The position numbers were made by a program, and so were the translations under genes. From positions 558,001-622,000 of the forward strand of contig JANFAH010000028.1 in assembly GCA_024663395.1 (NCBI GenBank): a DNA stretch of 64,000 nt. Direction: 5' to 3'. Below the pieces are notes generated by a model. The model was given only the letters and a program-made list of their open reading frames with translations. It did no database searches and had not been told where the DNA came from. The DNA is from Pisolithus tinctorius. Its lineage: Eukaryota > Basidiomycota > Agaricomycetes > Boletales > Pisolithaceae. Positions 43,905 to 56,165 of this stretch are shown here, piece by piece. Position 1 is the stretch's first letter. The number at the start of each line of letters is the position of its first letter.

Positions 43905-44600
43905 TGTGAGTTGCATTCAGTATATCAACAATGAAATTTCTCACAAACACTTTTTCCTTCTTTCCACCACCTACAGGCAAGTCGCTTGTCACTTCTTAGT
44001 ACTCAGCAATCTATTAACCGTCTTCACTTGCAGCCCACCACTTTAGCATTAGACACTGTAGTATTAGAATTAGAATTACATCAATATTAATAGTAGTCTT
44101 TGCAAAGATGGTGCGATGCGACCATCAATGTGAAACTGATGAGTACTGTAGAATTTCAATAATATGAGTGTGGATGAAGATATAATAAAATTCATATGCC
44201 TGAGGAAGCAACAATATGACATGGCATTCAATAAAGATAAGCACAAAGTATGCTGCTTACTTGGTTATCAATCTGACTACATACTCCAGGACCATTAATA
44301 ATTATCTGCAGGTCCCTAAAACCCATGACATTGCATACCTGTCACCACACACAGGTTGGTCGCATACTAACTCTGCGTACATGTTTAATCTAATTAATCA
44401 AGCATACCTAGGTCTTGCTACCTTTGTAGCAGCCATCATGGCAATAATTTTTTATTGTTTTCCAATCTGAATGCATTTCCAAACTGCTTGACGACCAATT
44501 GACAAGGTCACGAAGCTGGAAACCCAACATCGTCAAGACATGCATGAGTGAGTCCAACATTAATCCAAATATGGTTTCAATCCATATTGTCTAACATCTA
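43905..44600 (+). repeat. Foldback repeat FB3 (right half only)
   Basis: Starts inside the hairpin (GAGTTGCATTCAGTATATCAAC), continues through TTAGCATTAGACACTGTAG and the right arm to the flank shared with 37086-37360. The left half is absent. Confidence 0.7.
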
Positions 44601-44681
44601 CCATATTCAATTCGTCAATAGATCATTGTAGGACTACATTCATTTTATAGTTGTGTATTGACCAGTGGCAGTTGTTCTGTT

Positions 44682-47600
44682 ATGCCTGCCTCACCCGTCC
44701 TGAAGTGGTGCACCTGCGAAGAATGCATCAGGGAAAATGGCAGGGGTGTTCTCATGGACTCCCATCATTTGTCACTGCATCTGAAACACATAAAACAGTG
44801 AAGTGAATCCCCTTGAGCAGACCCCCATACCCACTGAACACTACCTTGTGCTCTAGATAGAACTCTTCTGGAACATGTACTTGAATCATCAGAATTAGCC
44901 TCTCCTTCAGATGCCCTAGCTAGCCATTTAGTGGCTCTTACCATCACCAACGATGGTCCGAATTCCATGTCCTGTGCTTCTAAAATGTGGAACTCCCATG
45001 AGGAATTCCAGCAGATGGGAGCCACTGCTGACATCCTGGCTGGTCCGCAAAACCCTATTTCTATCACTTCTGGTATCACCCAATCTCTCCACTGTCTCAT
45101 GAATACATCGAGCTTCTCCTGCACCCCCATGAGTGCTCAGCCACCATTATCGACTGCCAAAGCCATTCCACATGATACCCATCCTCAGATCAGGAATGTT
45201 CATCAGCAAACTAGCAGGGCTATGAAGGTTTTATCAAATATTGACTCCTGAATACAAAGATGTTCCTGCCTTCTGCTGGATGGACAAAGTTTTACTACCA
45301 TCAGCAGAGAACTTAGTCTGCTCTGCCAGGCAACCAATGACATAAAGTGCCATGCCAATTGCATAGTTGTGCACAAGAGAGTGGTCATCAAAACTATGGA
45401 TGAGCTAGAATCCATACTCAAAAGTAGGCCTGTGACACCATCCCCTGAAGACTTTCAGCCTGTACCTTTCATGGCTGGTGTGTAGTGATTCTAGCCCTAG
45501 CCCTAGCTCTGAACTCAAGGTGACATTTCTGGCAGATGACCAATATTGCTCTCCCATCAATCATATGGACACTATTGCACAAGTCACACTGGTCATTGGC
45601 ATCATCTGCAGTATAGTAATGGATGTCGGTACTCGGGCAGGCAACTTTATCATGAACGCCCTTTCCCTTCTACTGTTCCTCACCTTCAAGGATACCAGTG
45701 GACAGCTTAGTGTCTCTCATAAAAACACCCTCGCACAAATCCCATCATCTATTGCCAGCACCCTCAGCAAATTCAAGCTCATGGGTAACACCATTCCTTA
45801 TGCTATCTGCAGTTGTCATTGTACATATGCACCAACATATGTGAATGACTCCAAGATCACAAGTTACCCCCCCCACTGTACCAATTGTCCTACACCCGAG
45901 ACTGTCTGTGGTGAACCACTGCTGGACGAACACTCTGATGGTCAGCTTCATCCCAAGAAAGTTTTTCTGTACCATGACTTCAAAGACTACCTCACCGGCC
46001 TCCTTTCCTGTTGCGACATCGAAATTATGATGGACACAGCTTGTGATGACCTTGCAAAGTCACTCCACTTGTCACCACCTTGCTTTGTCACGAATCCCTT
46101 TGAAGCTGAGTTCCTCCACCAGTTTACAGGTCCCCAACCAGGTAAACTCTTTGTTGACAGGGGAGATGAAGGCTGCTATGCTTTTGCGCTACATGTTGAT
46201 TTCTTCAACCCAGAGGGGATGCGTCAGCATGGGGCAACTGTATCTTCAGGAATCATATCCATGGCTTGCCTTAATTTACTGCTGGACATCCGCTACAAGC
46301 CAGAAAACCTATACTTAGCTGGTATGTTCTCATTCACAAGAGTGTCTGGAGAATGAACACTCATGTTCAGCAGGTATTATTCCTGGCCCGAAACAGCCAT
46401 CCCTAGAAAAACTTAATCATTACATACATCCCTTAATCAACGACTTGCTCATTGCCTGGGAATGTGGCATCTGCTTCTCAAAAACAGCTAAATTCCCTGA
46501 TGGTTGGGTCACTCACAGTGCCATTGCACTCGTCGTGTGTGATCTTCCTGCTGCTCATCATCTGGCAGCACTTGCTGGCATCAGCAGCCACTTTTTCTGC
46601 AGTGTGTGTGATTGCTATCATAAGAATAACTATGGTAGAGTTGACTGTGAGCATTGGGCTCCCCAGGATCGAGATAAACTTCGTTTTTATGCTGAGCAAT
46701 GGCAGGATGCAGTCTCATCTGCAGACCGAGAGCGACTCTTCAAAGATCATGGTGTATGCTACTTGGAACTTTGGCGTCTTCCTTACTGGGATCCCACATG
46801 TCAACTTGTCATCGATTCAATGCATTGCATTCTGGAGGGGCTGGTCCAACACCACATATGCACTCTGTTGGGGTTATCTACAGAAGATTCAGTGACAACA
46901 ACCTCGAAATTCCCTGCCTTCCACCACGACTTCATCCAAGCTGACCCAACCACTACCTCGCTGACTCAGAAGGAAATCATTCAAGTATCTGCGATTCATA
47001 CACTACTCGTTTCTCCGATATCTTCACAAGACACACCTCTGGCTTCAGCATTCACAACTCTTCAGGAATCACTCTACTGCAAAAACTTCAACATGCTCAA
47101 ATTTGTCTGCCAGAGTCTGGGCTGTGCATCATTGAAGACTGGCAGAGTGTATAAGATTGCTTATGCCAAAGCTTTAGTTGAATGGGTGAGGTGTCATCTT
47201 TCTTCCACAAAGATTGTGATTGTTTATAGTCTTCTTAGCGCCAAACGATGCCATTGTTTTCCAGTGTGCAAAAGCATGTATGAGAGCGCTATGACACAAT
47301 AAAGATCTTAGGTTGCATCTGCAATGTTATATGGAACACAGTACTGCCATCATGGTTCAGTTCAGCACCAGCTAACTTTGGCCATCCATCCACTGGAACA
47401 ATTAAAGCAGATGAATGGCGGACACTCATCACTGTTCATATCCCTCTTGCCCTCATCAGCTTGTGGGGAGCACCTGATGTTGATGAACTGAGGCCAGGTG
47501 ACAAGTTTATTCTGGATCATACTATGGACCTTGTTTCCCTGGTCAACATTGCATGCTCCTGGATAATGAGTACTCAAAGGGCTAATGCATACTGCTCATA

Positions 47601-48502
47601 CATTGCACATTATGTCGGGAACCTGAAACAAGTACATCCAACATTCAACTTGTGTCCAAATCATCATGCTGCCTTTCATATATATGACTACCTTATCCTT
47701 TTTGGACCGTCCATTCATGGTGGACCTTTCCTTTCGAGTGCTTAATCAGTGTTCTCCAGCATCTCCCCACCAACCACAAATCCGGTGAGTCAAACAATGT
47801 CAATTTCAGGAAGACATTATTCTCATTTCATACAGGTGAATTGGAGGCAACAATGCTACGTTCCTATCTCAGGGGTGCACACCTCCACAGCTGGCTCTCC
47901 CACCTGGATTGTCCCAATGCAGTCCAAGAATGCAAGGTCCTCTTAGATCATGCTTATGGCAATGACAACGAATATGACTCTGATTGTTCCCAGACAAGGA
48001 AGTCAACTGCTACCCCTCCAGACCTGTACAACTTGATTCATAAACAGGATGTGATGCTGCAGGCCCATATCAGATATGGCAGAGTGGTCTATAGCCGCAT
48101 TGCCACTCATGTAGGAAACTCTCTGATTATGTTTCACCCATCAGGTGATGGATCTCACTTCTGGTTCCTGTGGTACTTGCTCTGATTCACCTGACAGGCA
48201 ACTGATCTTTGCCTCCAGTTCCTGCAAGCATCAAATACATATACGAACAGGATGGACAGTCCACATTTGCTGTCTGTCAGCAGTGTCCCCTGGTTTTGAA
48301 CAAAGGCACAAATGACCCCTTTGCATGCTACCCACATTTCACAGCAAAGACCTACAGCTGCATGCTTTCCACAACACTGGAGAAAGTCAAGGTATCATGG
48401 GTTATGAGTCACTACGCATGGTGGCTGATATCTGATGACTGTGTTGTCATTCTTATGTTGAGTCGAGTGAGTGAAGCTCTGTCTCATGCCACTCTGATTT
48501 GA
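44682..48502 (+). CDS. Plavaka-type (Tnp2/CACTA-like) transposase of TE-E
   Basis: Starts at ATG 44682 with KWCTCEECIRENGRGVLMD, a Cys-rich N-terminus with following His residues typical of Plavaka. The first 800 bp are spread over several frames. Open blocks: 45478-46356 (TYVNDSKITSYP, KVFLYHDFKDYLTGLLSCCD, GKLFVDRGDEG.., LHVDFFNPEGMRQHGAT, GIISMACLNLLLDIRYKPEN); 46445-47302 (CDLPAAHHLAALAGISSHFF with CSVCDCYH, YLELWRLPYWDPTCQLVIDS then MHCILEGLVQHH); 47461-47745 and 47841-48185 (LEATMLRSYLRGAHL); 48209-48502 (KTYSCMLSTTLEKVKVSWV, then MSHYAWW). It catalyses cut-and-paste transposition of the CACTA class. Frame changes between blocks may be introns or decay; some look like true frameshifts (46350-46445). 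Confidence 0.82.
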
Positions 48503-48614
48503 CTGTTGAATTCTTGCAATGATAGGACTGACAAATGTCAAGGCATCATGGAAAAAAATTTGTAGGATCTACTTAGGGAAATATGATGACCATGTAACAA
48601 TAGCTATGATAATT

Positions 48615-49072
48615 ATAGGATGATCACGCTGGGCAACTGTTTTGTGATGACAGGGCGATCATTGGGCGATGAACAGGTGACTGTCAGGTGATTAGTATAG
48701 ACAGTGGCAAAACTTCAAGTGCAAGCATGTGTAGGAACACTAATTCTAGACTTGAAGTAAAATCTGTTACTGGAATTTTGGCAGCACTTTGTGTATTGTC
48801 AGTTATGCAAATTAGGACAAAACTTAAAGTTTCACCCCGCACTGCACGTGTTGACATAACTTCCTATCTTGGACAACATCTGCTATTCATCCATACTTAT
48901 TGTTTACACAATGATTAGATGTTTGCTCTGACTTCAAACCTGAGCAAATGTGTAAAAAAGGATCTAAACTTCAAGTATGGATTTTTTCAGTATGCCATCA
49001 CAAACTCTAAGTGTGAGATTGACATATGGTATTACATATAACAGGGTACTATATAGTGGAAAACTCGCTGTG
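48615..49072 (-). repeat. TE-E right terminal inverted repeat
   Basis: Reverse complement of 16232-16687 with few differences. It has the same CTTGAAG-type motifs and inner GATCGCC/GTCACC motifs. Confidence 0.88.
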
Positions 49073-50480
49073 TCAGTGGACATGGTGAGACCAGAGGGAG
49101 AAAGAATGTACCTGAGGTACTTGACAGAGTCAGAGTGAAACTCGCACTTCTCTGGCTTGGCATAGAGACCATGCTTTCAAAGGCAGTGGAGTACCTCTTT
49201 TACATGTCCACAATGCGAGCCCATATCCTGCGATAGATGAGGATGTCATTGAGGTATACCACGATGCAGACATTGAGCATGTCCATAAAGATGCTATTAA
49301 CAAACTGCTGGAAAGCCGCAGGCATGTTAGTCAGACTGAATGGTATTACCTGCCACTCATAAGAACCATAACAAGTGCAGAATGCTGTTTTCCATTCATC
49401 TCTGTCTGTGATGTAGACCAGATGATAGGCATGGTGGAGGTCAATCTTGGTGTAGACTTTAGCATGGCTTGGGGAGTTGAGTAGGTCAGAGATGAGTGGC
49501 AGCAGATAGCAGTCTTTTTTCGTGATTTTGTTGAGTCCTCGATAGTCTACACAGAGGCAGAGTGAACCATCCTTCTTCTTTATGAAGAGGACAGGGGCAC
49601 CATGAGCAGAGGTGGACTGTCTGATGAAACTGTAGCCAAGATGCTTGTCAATGAAGGTGTGGAGAGCTTTGAGCTCTGGCAGAGAAAGAGAGTAGATCGT
49701 GCCAATGGGTGGAGAAGCTCCTTCCTTGAGGTCAATCTTGAGATCGAATGAGCAGTGTGGCAGAAGTTCAGTAGCCTTGTCTTTACTAAAGACATTGGCA
49801 AACTTGTGATACTCAGGAGGGACCAAGGAGAGGTCAGGAGGTGGAGAAGAAGCAGAGGATGCATGAAGCTTCACATCATCAGCGGAGAGCTGCAAGCAGA
49901 ACTGTCTAGAGCCAGGGAGAGCACAGGCTCTGACATATGCAGCAGCATTGATGAGTGAGATGAGTGGAGTGAAGCATGGCGAGTTGGTCAGAGGTGCAGT
50001 TGGAGCTGCAGACAGAGCAGAGGGTGTCAGATCCAGAGTGGAGGTCACAGCAGAAGATGACAAAGGCACCTGGGGTGTTGGCATTCCCTGTAATGGTGGT
50101 TTGAATGATATACTGTCCAATACCCAGTCAATCGACAGGTTGAAGTGGGTGAGCCAGTTGTGTCCTAATACCAGTGAACATGAAGAATCCAATGGAGTAA
50201 CATAAAATGAAATGGAGTTGACATTGCCAGAAGGAAAGTGGAGGGTAAGATCTACTTCTTGGGAAATGACAGCATTTGTACTACCATCAAACAAGCAGAG
50301 CAGAATTGGCAGGGAAATGGAGGAAATGGGAATGGCATATTTTTTGATTACATCCAGGTCTACAAAACAATGAGAAGAGCTGGAATTGATCAATGCAGAA
50401 AAAGTATCAACAGAATAATCTGGAAGAGTTACAGATGGAAGTAAAGAATTGGGACTAGAAAGAGCAGATGTGTTGAGTTG
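49073..50480 (-). pseudogene. TE-D pol: protease and reverse transcriptase
   Basis: The open frame 49200-50393 has the protease region MINSSSSHCFVDLDVIKK (DSG/DTG motif reads NSS) and LVLGHNWLTHFNLSIDW, then RT: LPELKALHTFIDKHLGYSFI, LCVDYRGLNKITKKD, KIDLHHAYHLVYI and VVYLNDILIYRR. The YLDD box is YLND, which removes a catalytic Asp. After a stop at 49200 the frame changes ([27 protein letters not shown]) and TE-E interrupts. The gene continues at 16231. Confidence 0.9.
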
Positions 50481-50505
50481 GATGTCTGGTTGTGCACAGT
50501 TGGGT

Positions 50506-52669
50506 TCAACACTTCCTCCAGGCTGTGCAAGCTCCCTGGAGGAGCAGACTAATTTTTTGGCTCTGCCTTCTCCACAGGCAGAGTAGGCAGAGTTCCAGCT
50601 GTAGCTGCATGGGCTTTGGCTGCATAAGAGGTGGACTTGGGACAGTCCTTAGCGGAGTGGCCAGCCTCACCACAAAAGAGGCAGAGGCGAGTTTGCCATC
50701 TTTACCCAGAAGGTGGGCAATATCAGACTTGGGCAGATCTTTCTGTTTGCCCTTGCCCTTGGCATCAGACTTTGGAGCAGAGGTGGAGGACGACAATTTA
50801 CTTTTATTGTCAGAGTTGGAAGACTGCGACTTGGTGGTGTGTGAGATCTCCACTTTGCACTCCCAGTAGTGCACATCGATGGTCTGGGCAAGTTTGTGGA
50901 GTTGTGTGAGGGTAGAAGGTTTTCTGACATGAGCGATCTCATCCTTGATGTGGTCTGGAAGTCTGCTATAGAAGCAGTGGTAGAGTGCACTGACACCATA
51001 GTCCTTGACTTGTGAAGCCCAGCAATTGAACTCCATGATGTATTTGGTAATTTGAGAACCATCCTTCATGGTGAGGTTCTCGAGTTGCTGGATGGCATCC
51101 ACTATGGCATCATGCAGACCAAAATTAGTTGTGAGCTCTTGCAAGAATTTGTGATAGTCGTCCATCCAGAGCGGGTGGTCATAGTTGTTGGGGTTTAGTA
51201 GGTCTGGCTTGAACCAGGCCAGAGCCATACCCTTGAGGTAAGACTGAGCAAAGGTGACCTTGGCTCTGTTGGAGTGGAATGTGTGGGGGTGGTCTTGGAA
51301 GTTCAACTCACATTGTATGAGGAACTTGCAGAGTTTCTTAGGGTTGGAGCTGTTGAAGGTGTTGTTAAGTATGGGTTTACCCTTGACCGGGCTTCAAGAC
51401 CGGGTGACAGGGGCCAAGTCCAAGTGGCCAGAATCAAGGCCGGGAGACAGGGGCCAAGTCCGGTTGGACCGGAGTTAAGGCCGGAGGTCAGGGGCTAAGT
51501 CCAGAGGACCGGACTTAAGGCCGAGAGTGCGGGAATAAGACCGGTAGCATGGGAAACCGACCGGTGTTGGAGTGCGCACAAGGGGAAGCCGGTCCAGGGC
51601 TGGATCTACCTCCCTTGGTCTCAGCTTATGTGCTGTACCCTTATGCAAGCCGGGGAGAGGTCCAGGACAGGGATTGGGGATAGCTTAAGGCTCAGCCTTA
51701 GCTATAGAGTAGATCAAGGGGTAACACAGAGTTGAGGGTAATACTAAGTGGATATTCTGACTGAGGGTGCTACGAAGTATGTACAGGGGTTAAATACATG
51801 AGGCTGGTCCGGAGTAAAGAACATAGAGCTGGACTTGTTAATAAGCTAATTAGCAAGAAGATTAGCAAGAGAGTGGATAGCCACAGTGGCTATGCTGAGG
51901 CTAATAGCCAAAGTCCGGGTGACCGGCATACTGGGGTCAGACACAGGATTGTACAGTAAGCAAAGTCAGATGAACAGGCTAGACTAAATATAGTACAAAC
52001 AAAGGGAAACAGACCGGAGTTATGTCCGGGTGACCCGGACATAGACCTGGGAGGACTGGGGTGGAGCAGCGCAAGGCTGGGAGGCCGAAATGGACCGGAG
52101 ATAGGGGTAAAACACCGGACTTGAGTTATGCAGGCCAGAGTTGAGTTATCTAGGGCCGGGATTGGGTTTTCTAGGCTGGACTAGGACTGGACTTGACCGG
52201 AGACAGGGGCTAGGGGTCCGGACTGGACTGAGTCCGAGTCTGAGAGTCATGGATATGACAGGTGTCAGGCTCACAGACTTTGGTTTTTGGAGCAGAGTCC
52301 CCAGTGCACAAACTAGACTGTGCAAGCACATGGACAGCTCTAGCAAGAGCTACAAGGGGATCCTCTGGTGGCTCAGCTGGGTCTTTGGGGATATCCCCAT
52401 CACCACTGCCCCCACTGTCAGGATCACCATCAGGATAGTCAGGGTTGGGGTTGGGTCCATCACCTCAATTACATGGAGGCAGAGTATGGAAGGCTGATGG
52501 GTGGAGGTTGGAGCGACCAGCTTGGAAGCACTTTCGCCTTCAGCATGAGAGTGGCATCAAGTGGAGAAAGATTGGAATTGTTCAATGATGGAAGGGAGTC
52601 GACACAGATTGGCCAGCACTACAGTGAGGTTCTCAGTGACCTCTCTTTGGGATTGAGCTTGAGTTTTCA
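50506..52669 (-). pseudogene. TE-D gag, split by a solo LTR
   Basis: The N-terminal part lies right of the LTR (52669-52266). It may start MKTQAQSQREVTENL and includes NPNPDYPDGDPDSGGSGDGD, LVALARAVHVLAQS and CEPDT. The rest is left of the LTR (51357-50506): FNSSNPKKLCKFLIQCELNF, RAKVTFAQSYLKGMALAWF, ITKYIMEFNCWASQVKDY, LPDHIKDEIAHVRKPSTL and a Ser/Lys linker. The zinc knuckle region near 50690-50650 is frame-shifted (CLFCGEAGHSAKDC-like in another frame). Removing the LTR with one GGTGT joins EPDT to FNSSNP in frame. Confidence 0.82.
51363..52260 (-). repeat. Solo LTR in TE-D gag (898 bp, TSD GGTGT)
   Basis: Plus-strand ends are TGTTAAGTATG and GGATATGACA, flanked by GGTGT on both sides (51358-51362, 52261-52265). 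Unlike the rest of the region it keeps many CpG sites (CCGG repeated), so it is young. The left 250 bp contain degenerate tandem repeats of a unit like GACAGGGGCCAAGTCCGG. No internal sequence is attached. Orientation is uncertain. Confidence 0.88.
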
Positions 52670-52731
52670 TAATGGTGTAAGTTTTTCAGAAGACAGAAAA
52701 TGAGGTCATACAAGTGTCAGTATGAATATAC

Positions 52732-53465
52732 TGTCAAGTCCAGGCCTACTCCAACCAACTCCGATGCTAAACAAGGTCTAGAGAATGGTTCAGAAGCAAG
52801 TCCAACACAAAGAACAGAACTCTGGCTGGCAGAGTGGTGGCAGGAATGAAGTCTGCTGAAGCAAAGGCAGAGTGGAGTGAGGGTGTCAGGTTTAGCTTGT
52901 GTGCTACCCCTTGCACAATCTCAGCCCTTGTATTTCAGAGGGAGAGTACAGACAGAGAGAGTCAGAGGTAACTCTGACAGACAGAGGACAGAGACAGAAG
53001 GAGTAGGAACTAAGTTGATATTCATACTGAGGAGTGGCAGAGTATGATACATGCTTTTATACTACTATGGTGGTACAGTAACCAGAATTGGAACTGACAT
53101 ATGGAGACTCTTAAAATTTCAAGTAAAACTTCCTGGATGACAAATGAAGGGTAGGCAGAGGACATACAAATGGGTAACATAGAACATCCAGAAAAGGAAA
53201 CAGTCCAGGCACTGGACCATGTGGTGTGCACACTGCAGAGTACCTGACTGTGTGCTGTCAGGGAGAAGTCCAAAGGAAGTCACATGACTGCTCAGAGGAT
53301 GGTCTGCCTGGTCCAGCAGGAGAGTGACACAAGTCCAACAGCAGTCAGAACAGAGATGGTTCATAACTGACAGAAGTCAGGCAGAGTTGGTGCAGAGTGA
53401 GTGAATGACCAGTGGATGAGGGTGTGGAGTGAGTAAGGACTTAGAATGAACACATGGTTATGACA
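52732..53465 (-). repeat. TE-D 5' LTR
   Basis: 734 bp, pair of 9518-10252. On the minus strand it is followed by GTATATTCATACTGACAC, the likely primer-binding region, which resembles the corresponding position in TE-F (GTATTTCAGACTC). Confidence 0.88.
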
Positions 53466-54396
53466 CTATGGAATTTTTGATCTTATGGTTGGATATGATC
53501 ATTGCACCATACATGATGATTACTGCGACCTCACTACCTTCCAAACTCCTATAGGTACTCTTCAACTCACCAAACTTCCTATGGGCTACATGAATGCTGT
53601 CCAAATTTTCCATGGAGATGTCTGCTGGATCTTAAAGGACAAAATTCTGGAAGTCACCATTCTGTTTATCGACAACTGTCCTATTAAAGGCCCCAAATAT
53701 CGCTACCAAAATCCTGACAGGACCTACGAAACAATTCCACAGAATTCTGGGATTAGATGCTTCATCTGGGAGCACCTGCAGAATGTCAACCAAGTCTTAC
53801 ACCATCTGTGTCATGCAGGAGCCACCATGTCAGCAAAGAAATGTGTTATCACTGCACCATCTATCATAGTGGTTGGACATAAGGTGTCATTTGAGGGTAG
53901 AATTCCAGATGAAACTAAAGTTCAAAAGATTAAAGATTGGCCTTACTGTGCAAATGTTACTGAAGTACATGGATTTTTAGGTCTCTGCTCATACTGCAGG
54001 ATCTTCATCAAAGACTTCACCAAACATGCCCATCCCCTTGTCAAGCTGACCAAGAAGGATGTCCCCTTTGAATTCTGCGATGAACATAGGGAAGCCATGG
54101 AGTACCTCCACCAGGCAATCATCTTGTCCCCTGCATTGCAAACTATTGACTATAATTCTGAAAGGAAAGTCACCTTAGCAGTCAACAATTCTAACATCAC
54201 TGTTGGGTACCTCCTCATGCAGGAAGGGGAAGATGGAAAACACTACCCTGCTAGGTTCAGCTCAATAACCCTCAATGATCACAAATGCTGCTATAGCCAA
54301 GCTAAGCTAGAGCTATTTGGACTTTTCCATGCTTTGCACAAGGTCCAACTTCATATCTTCAGCATGCAGAATTTAGTTGTTGAGGTGGATGCATGA
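53466..54396 (+). pseudogene. TE-C pol: RT and RNase H
   Basis: Continues from 9517: GIFDLMVGYDHCTIHDDYCD, LTTFQTPIGTLQLTKLPMGY, ILFIDNCPIKGP (the FIDD catalytic box reads FIDN), CFIWEHLQNVNQVLHH, SEVRGFLG-type block VTEVHGFLGLCSYCRIFIKD, then RNase H with KVTLAVNNSNITVGYLL (first Asp replaced by Asn) and KLELFGLFHALHKVQLHI. It ends VEVDA with TGA at 54394-54396, again a likely CGA. The following 130 bases still read YIKGMINNPDLQ and ARILLFDFELIHVPAHKHTA. Confidence 0.88.
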
Positions 54397-54530
54397 TATA
54401 TCAAAGGGATGATTAACAATCCTGACCTACAGCCTAACATGACCATAAATCATTGGATTGCCAGAATTCTCCTATTTGACTTTGAGCTCATACATGTTCC
54501 AGCACACAAGCACACAGCACTGGACAGACT

Positions 54531-56165
54531 TTGAGGAGGCCAAGAGCAGAAGAAGATGAGGAGGGGGATGAGGACTTTGAGGATTGGATAGATGAGTATG
54601 GGGCTTTTGCAGTTGAGCTCTTGAATCATAGGGAAGTGCATTCTGAGTCTCCACCTTACCCCTTGGAAATTCTGAGTGTCGTGTCAGACTCATCTCTCCC
54701 CTTGTCACAGAGTTTAGGAATCTTTACCACTGAAGAATCAATGCCTGGAGTCCTTGAGACCGAAATTCTGAGGTCAAAGAAAGCAAAGCAGAGGGAGGAG
54801 AGGATGAGAGTGGTGAAGGAGTTTTTGGAGATGAAGAAAATGCCAGAAGGGTTGGAAGAGGCAGAATTGGAATGCCTAGTGCATCTTGCAACTCAGTATT
54901 TTGTGAAAGGAGGAGAACTGTGGAGGAAGGATCCCCAGGGGTGGCATCAGCTAGTGGTACCCCCACACAAATACCTTGGAATTCTCTGCCAGGCCCATGA
55001 TGACCTAGGGCACAAGGGTATCTTCTCGACTCACATGCATTTGCTGACTTGCTTTTGGTGGCCCATGCTAGAGCAGGACATCTGTTGGTATGTTAAATCA
55101 TGCCATGAGTACCAGATCTGCCATTTGGACCACATTCATATCCTGCCAGTCATTGCTATTCCTGAACCCCTGTTCTACAAAGCATACATGGACATGTTCT
55201 TAATGCTGAAGTCAAACAGCTTTCACTATGTCACCCAAGCCCACTGTTCACTCACCAGTTACCCTGAATGGGCTATGCTTCATGCAGAGACAGGCAAGTC
55301 CATTGGAAAGTTCATTTTCAAACAGATTCTGTGCTGTTGGGGTGCCATTGCAGAGATTGTCACAGATAATGGGGGTCCATATGTCCTTGCCCCTGACCAG
55401 CCCTTCAAGACCTTTGGAATTCATCACATACACATCTCCCCTTATAACTCACAGGCTAATGGAGTTGTTGGATGGCAGCATTTTGATGTAAGAGAGGTGA
55501 TGGTAAAAAGTTGTAGTGGGGAAGCATTGAGGTGGTCAGAAGTGGCCCCTGTGGTATTTTGGGCAGAGAGGGTTATGGTCCACAAGGCAACTGGGTTTTC
55601 TCCATTCTATATGGCTCATGGTGTTGAACCCAGACTCCCTTTTGATCTGGTTGAAGTGATGTTTTTAGCCCCTTTCAAGGCAGAATTTTACTTGACCTCA
55701 GATCTTATTGCTCACCATGCTTGCCAACTCCAGAAATGCCTGGAGGACCTTGCCTGCATCCATGATCTGGTCCTAAAATCCTGTTTTGCCTCAGCCAAGG
55801 ATTTCATCAACTGTTTTGCACACTCTATCAAAGACTTCAACTTCGAACCAGGATTGCTCGTCCTCATTCAGAATTCCCACATTGAACTAGAACTCAACCA
55901 GAAAACCAAACTGCACTACCTAGGGCCTATGATCATCATCAGATGCACTAGAGGTGGCTCATACATACTTGTGGAATTAGATTGTGCTGTCTCGAAAATT
56001 TGTTTCACTGCCTTTCACCTATACCCCTATTTCCCACAGAATAACACTCATATTGAAGTCACACAATTGATGGGCACTTCCACACAAGACCTGGATTGCC
56101 TTGAAGATGATTTGTTCCCAGACCCTTTGCTCGCTGGTGTCCCTTTGGACAAGTCAGATGAGTAG
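54531..56165 (+). pseudogene. TE-C integrase
   Basis: 544 codons open. It starts as a continuation of pol (RRPRAEEDEEGDEDFEDW). The zinc region HDDLGHKGIFSTHMH..CHEYQIC has lost one Cys (CHEC in relatives). In the core the first Asp is in AYMDMFLML and the second in IVTDNGGPYV. The position of the Glu in relatives (GVVERRHFDVRE) reads GVVGWQHFDVRE, so the triad is broken. The tail has FEPGLLVLIQNSHIELELNQ, KTKLHYLGPMIIIRCTRGGS and FHLYPYFPQN. No chromodomain is seen. It ends VPLDKSDE. Confidence 0.88.

Larger units (their letters stand above)
16232..49072. mobile_element. TE-E: 32.8-kb CACTA-like (Plavaka) DNA transposon with cargo genes
   Basis: The ends are inverted repeats beginning CACAGTGAGTTTTCC (left) and, in reverse complement, CACAGCGAGTTTTCC (right). 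They are flanked by TCA on both sides (16229-16231, 49073-49075). Excising the element and one TCA gives TE-D RT in frame: GLTMS-TEKVQAVHDWP. Inside are a Plavaka-type transposase near the right end, five cargo gene families, three foldback repeats and the later insertions X3, TE-F, X4 and a Tc1 foldback. Subtracting those leaves about 22.4 kb. CACTA-class elements are known to end in CACTA-like termini and make 3-bp duplications, so both ends and transposase agree. Confidence 0.9.
9518..53465 (-). mobile_element. TE-D: Ty3/gypsy chromovirus split by TE-E and others
   Basis: Two LTRs of 734-735 bp bound it. On the minus strand the order is 5' LTR, gag, protease-RT, RNase H, integrase with chromodomain, antisense accessory gene, purine tract, 3' LTR. 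The flanks are CTACA (9513-9517) and CTATG (53466-53470). They fit one 5-bp duplication with two transitions, and removing the element gives in-frame RT of TE-C (HSV, Y, GIFDL). Its own size without nested insertions is about 8.1 kb. Confidence 0.88.

Noticed and set aside
16232..49072. Starship-type giant element
   Set aside because: No DUF3435 tyrosine recombinase is visible. The inverted ends, the 3-bp duplication and the Plavaka-type transposase indicate a CACTA-class element.
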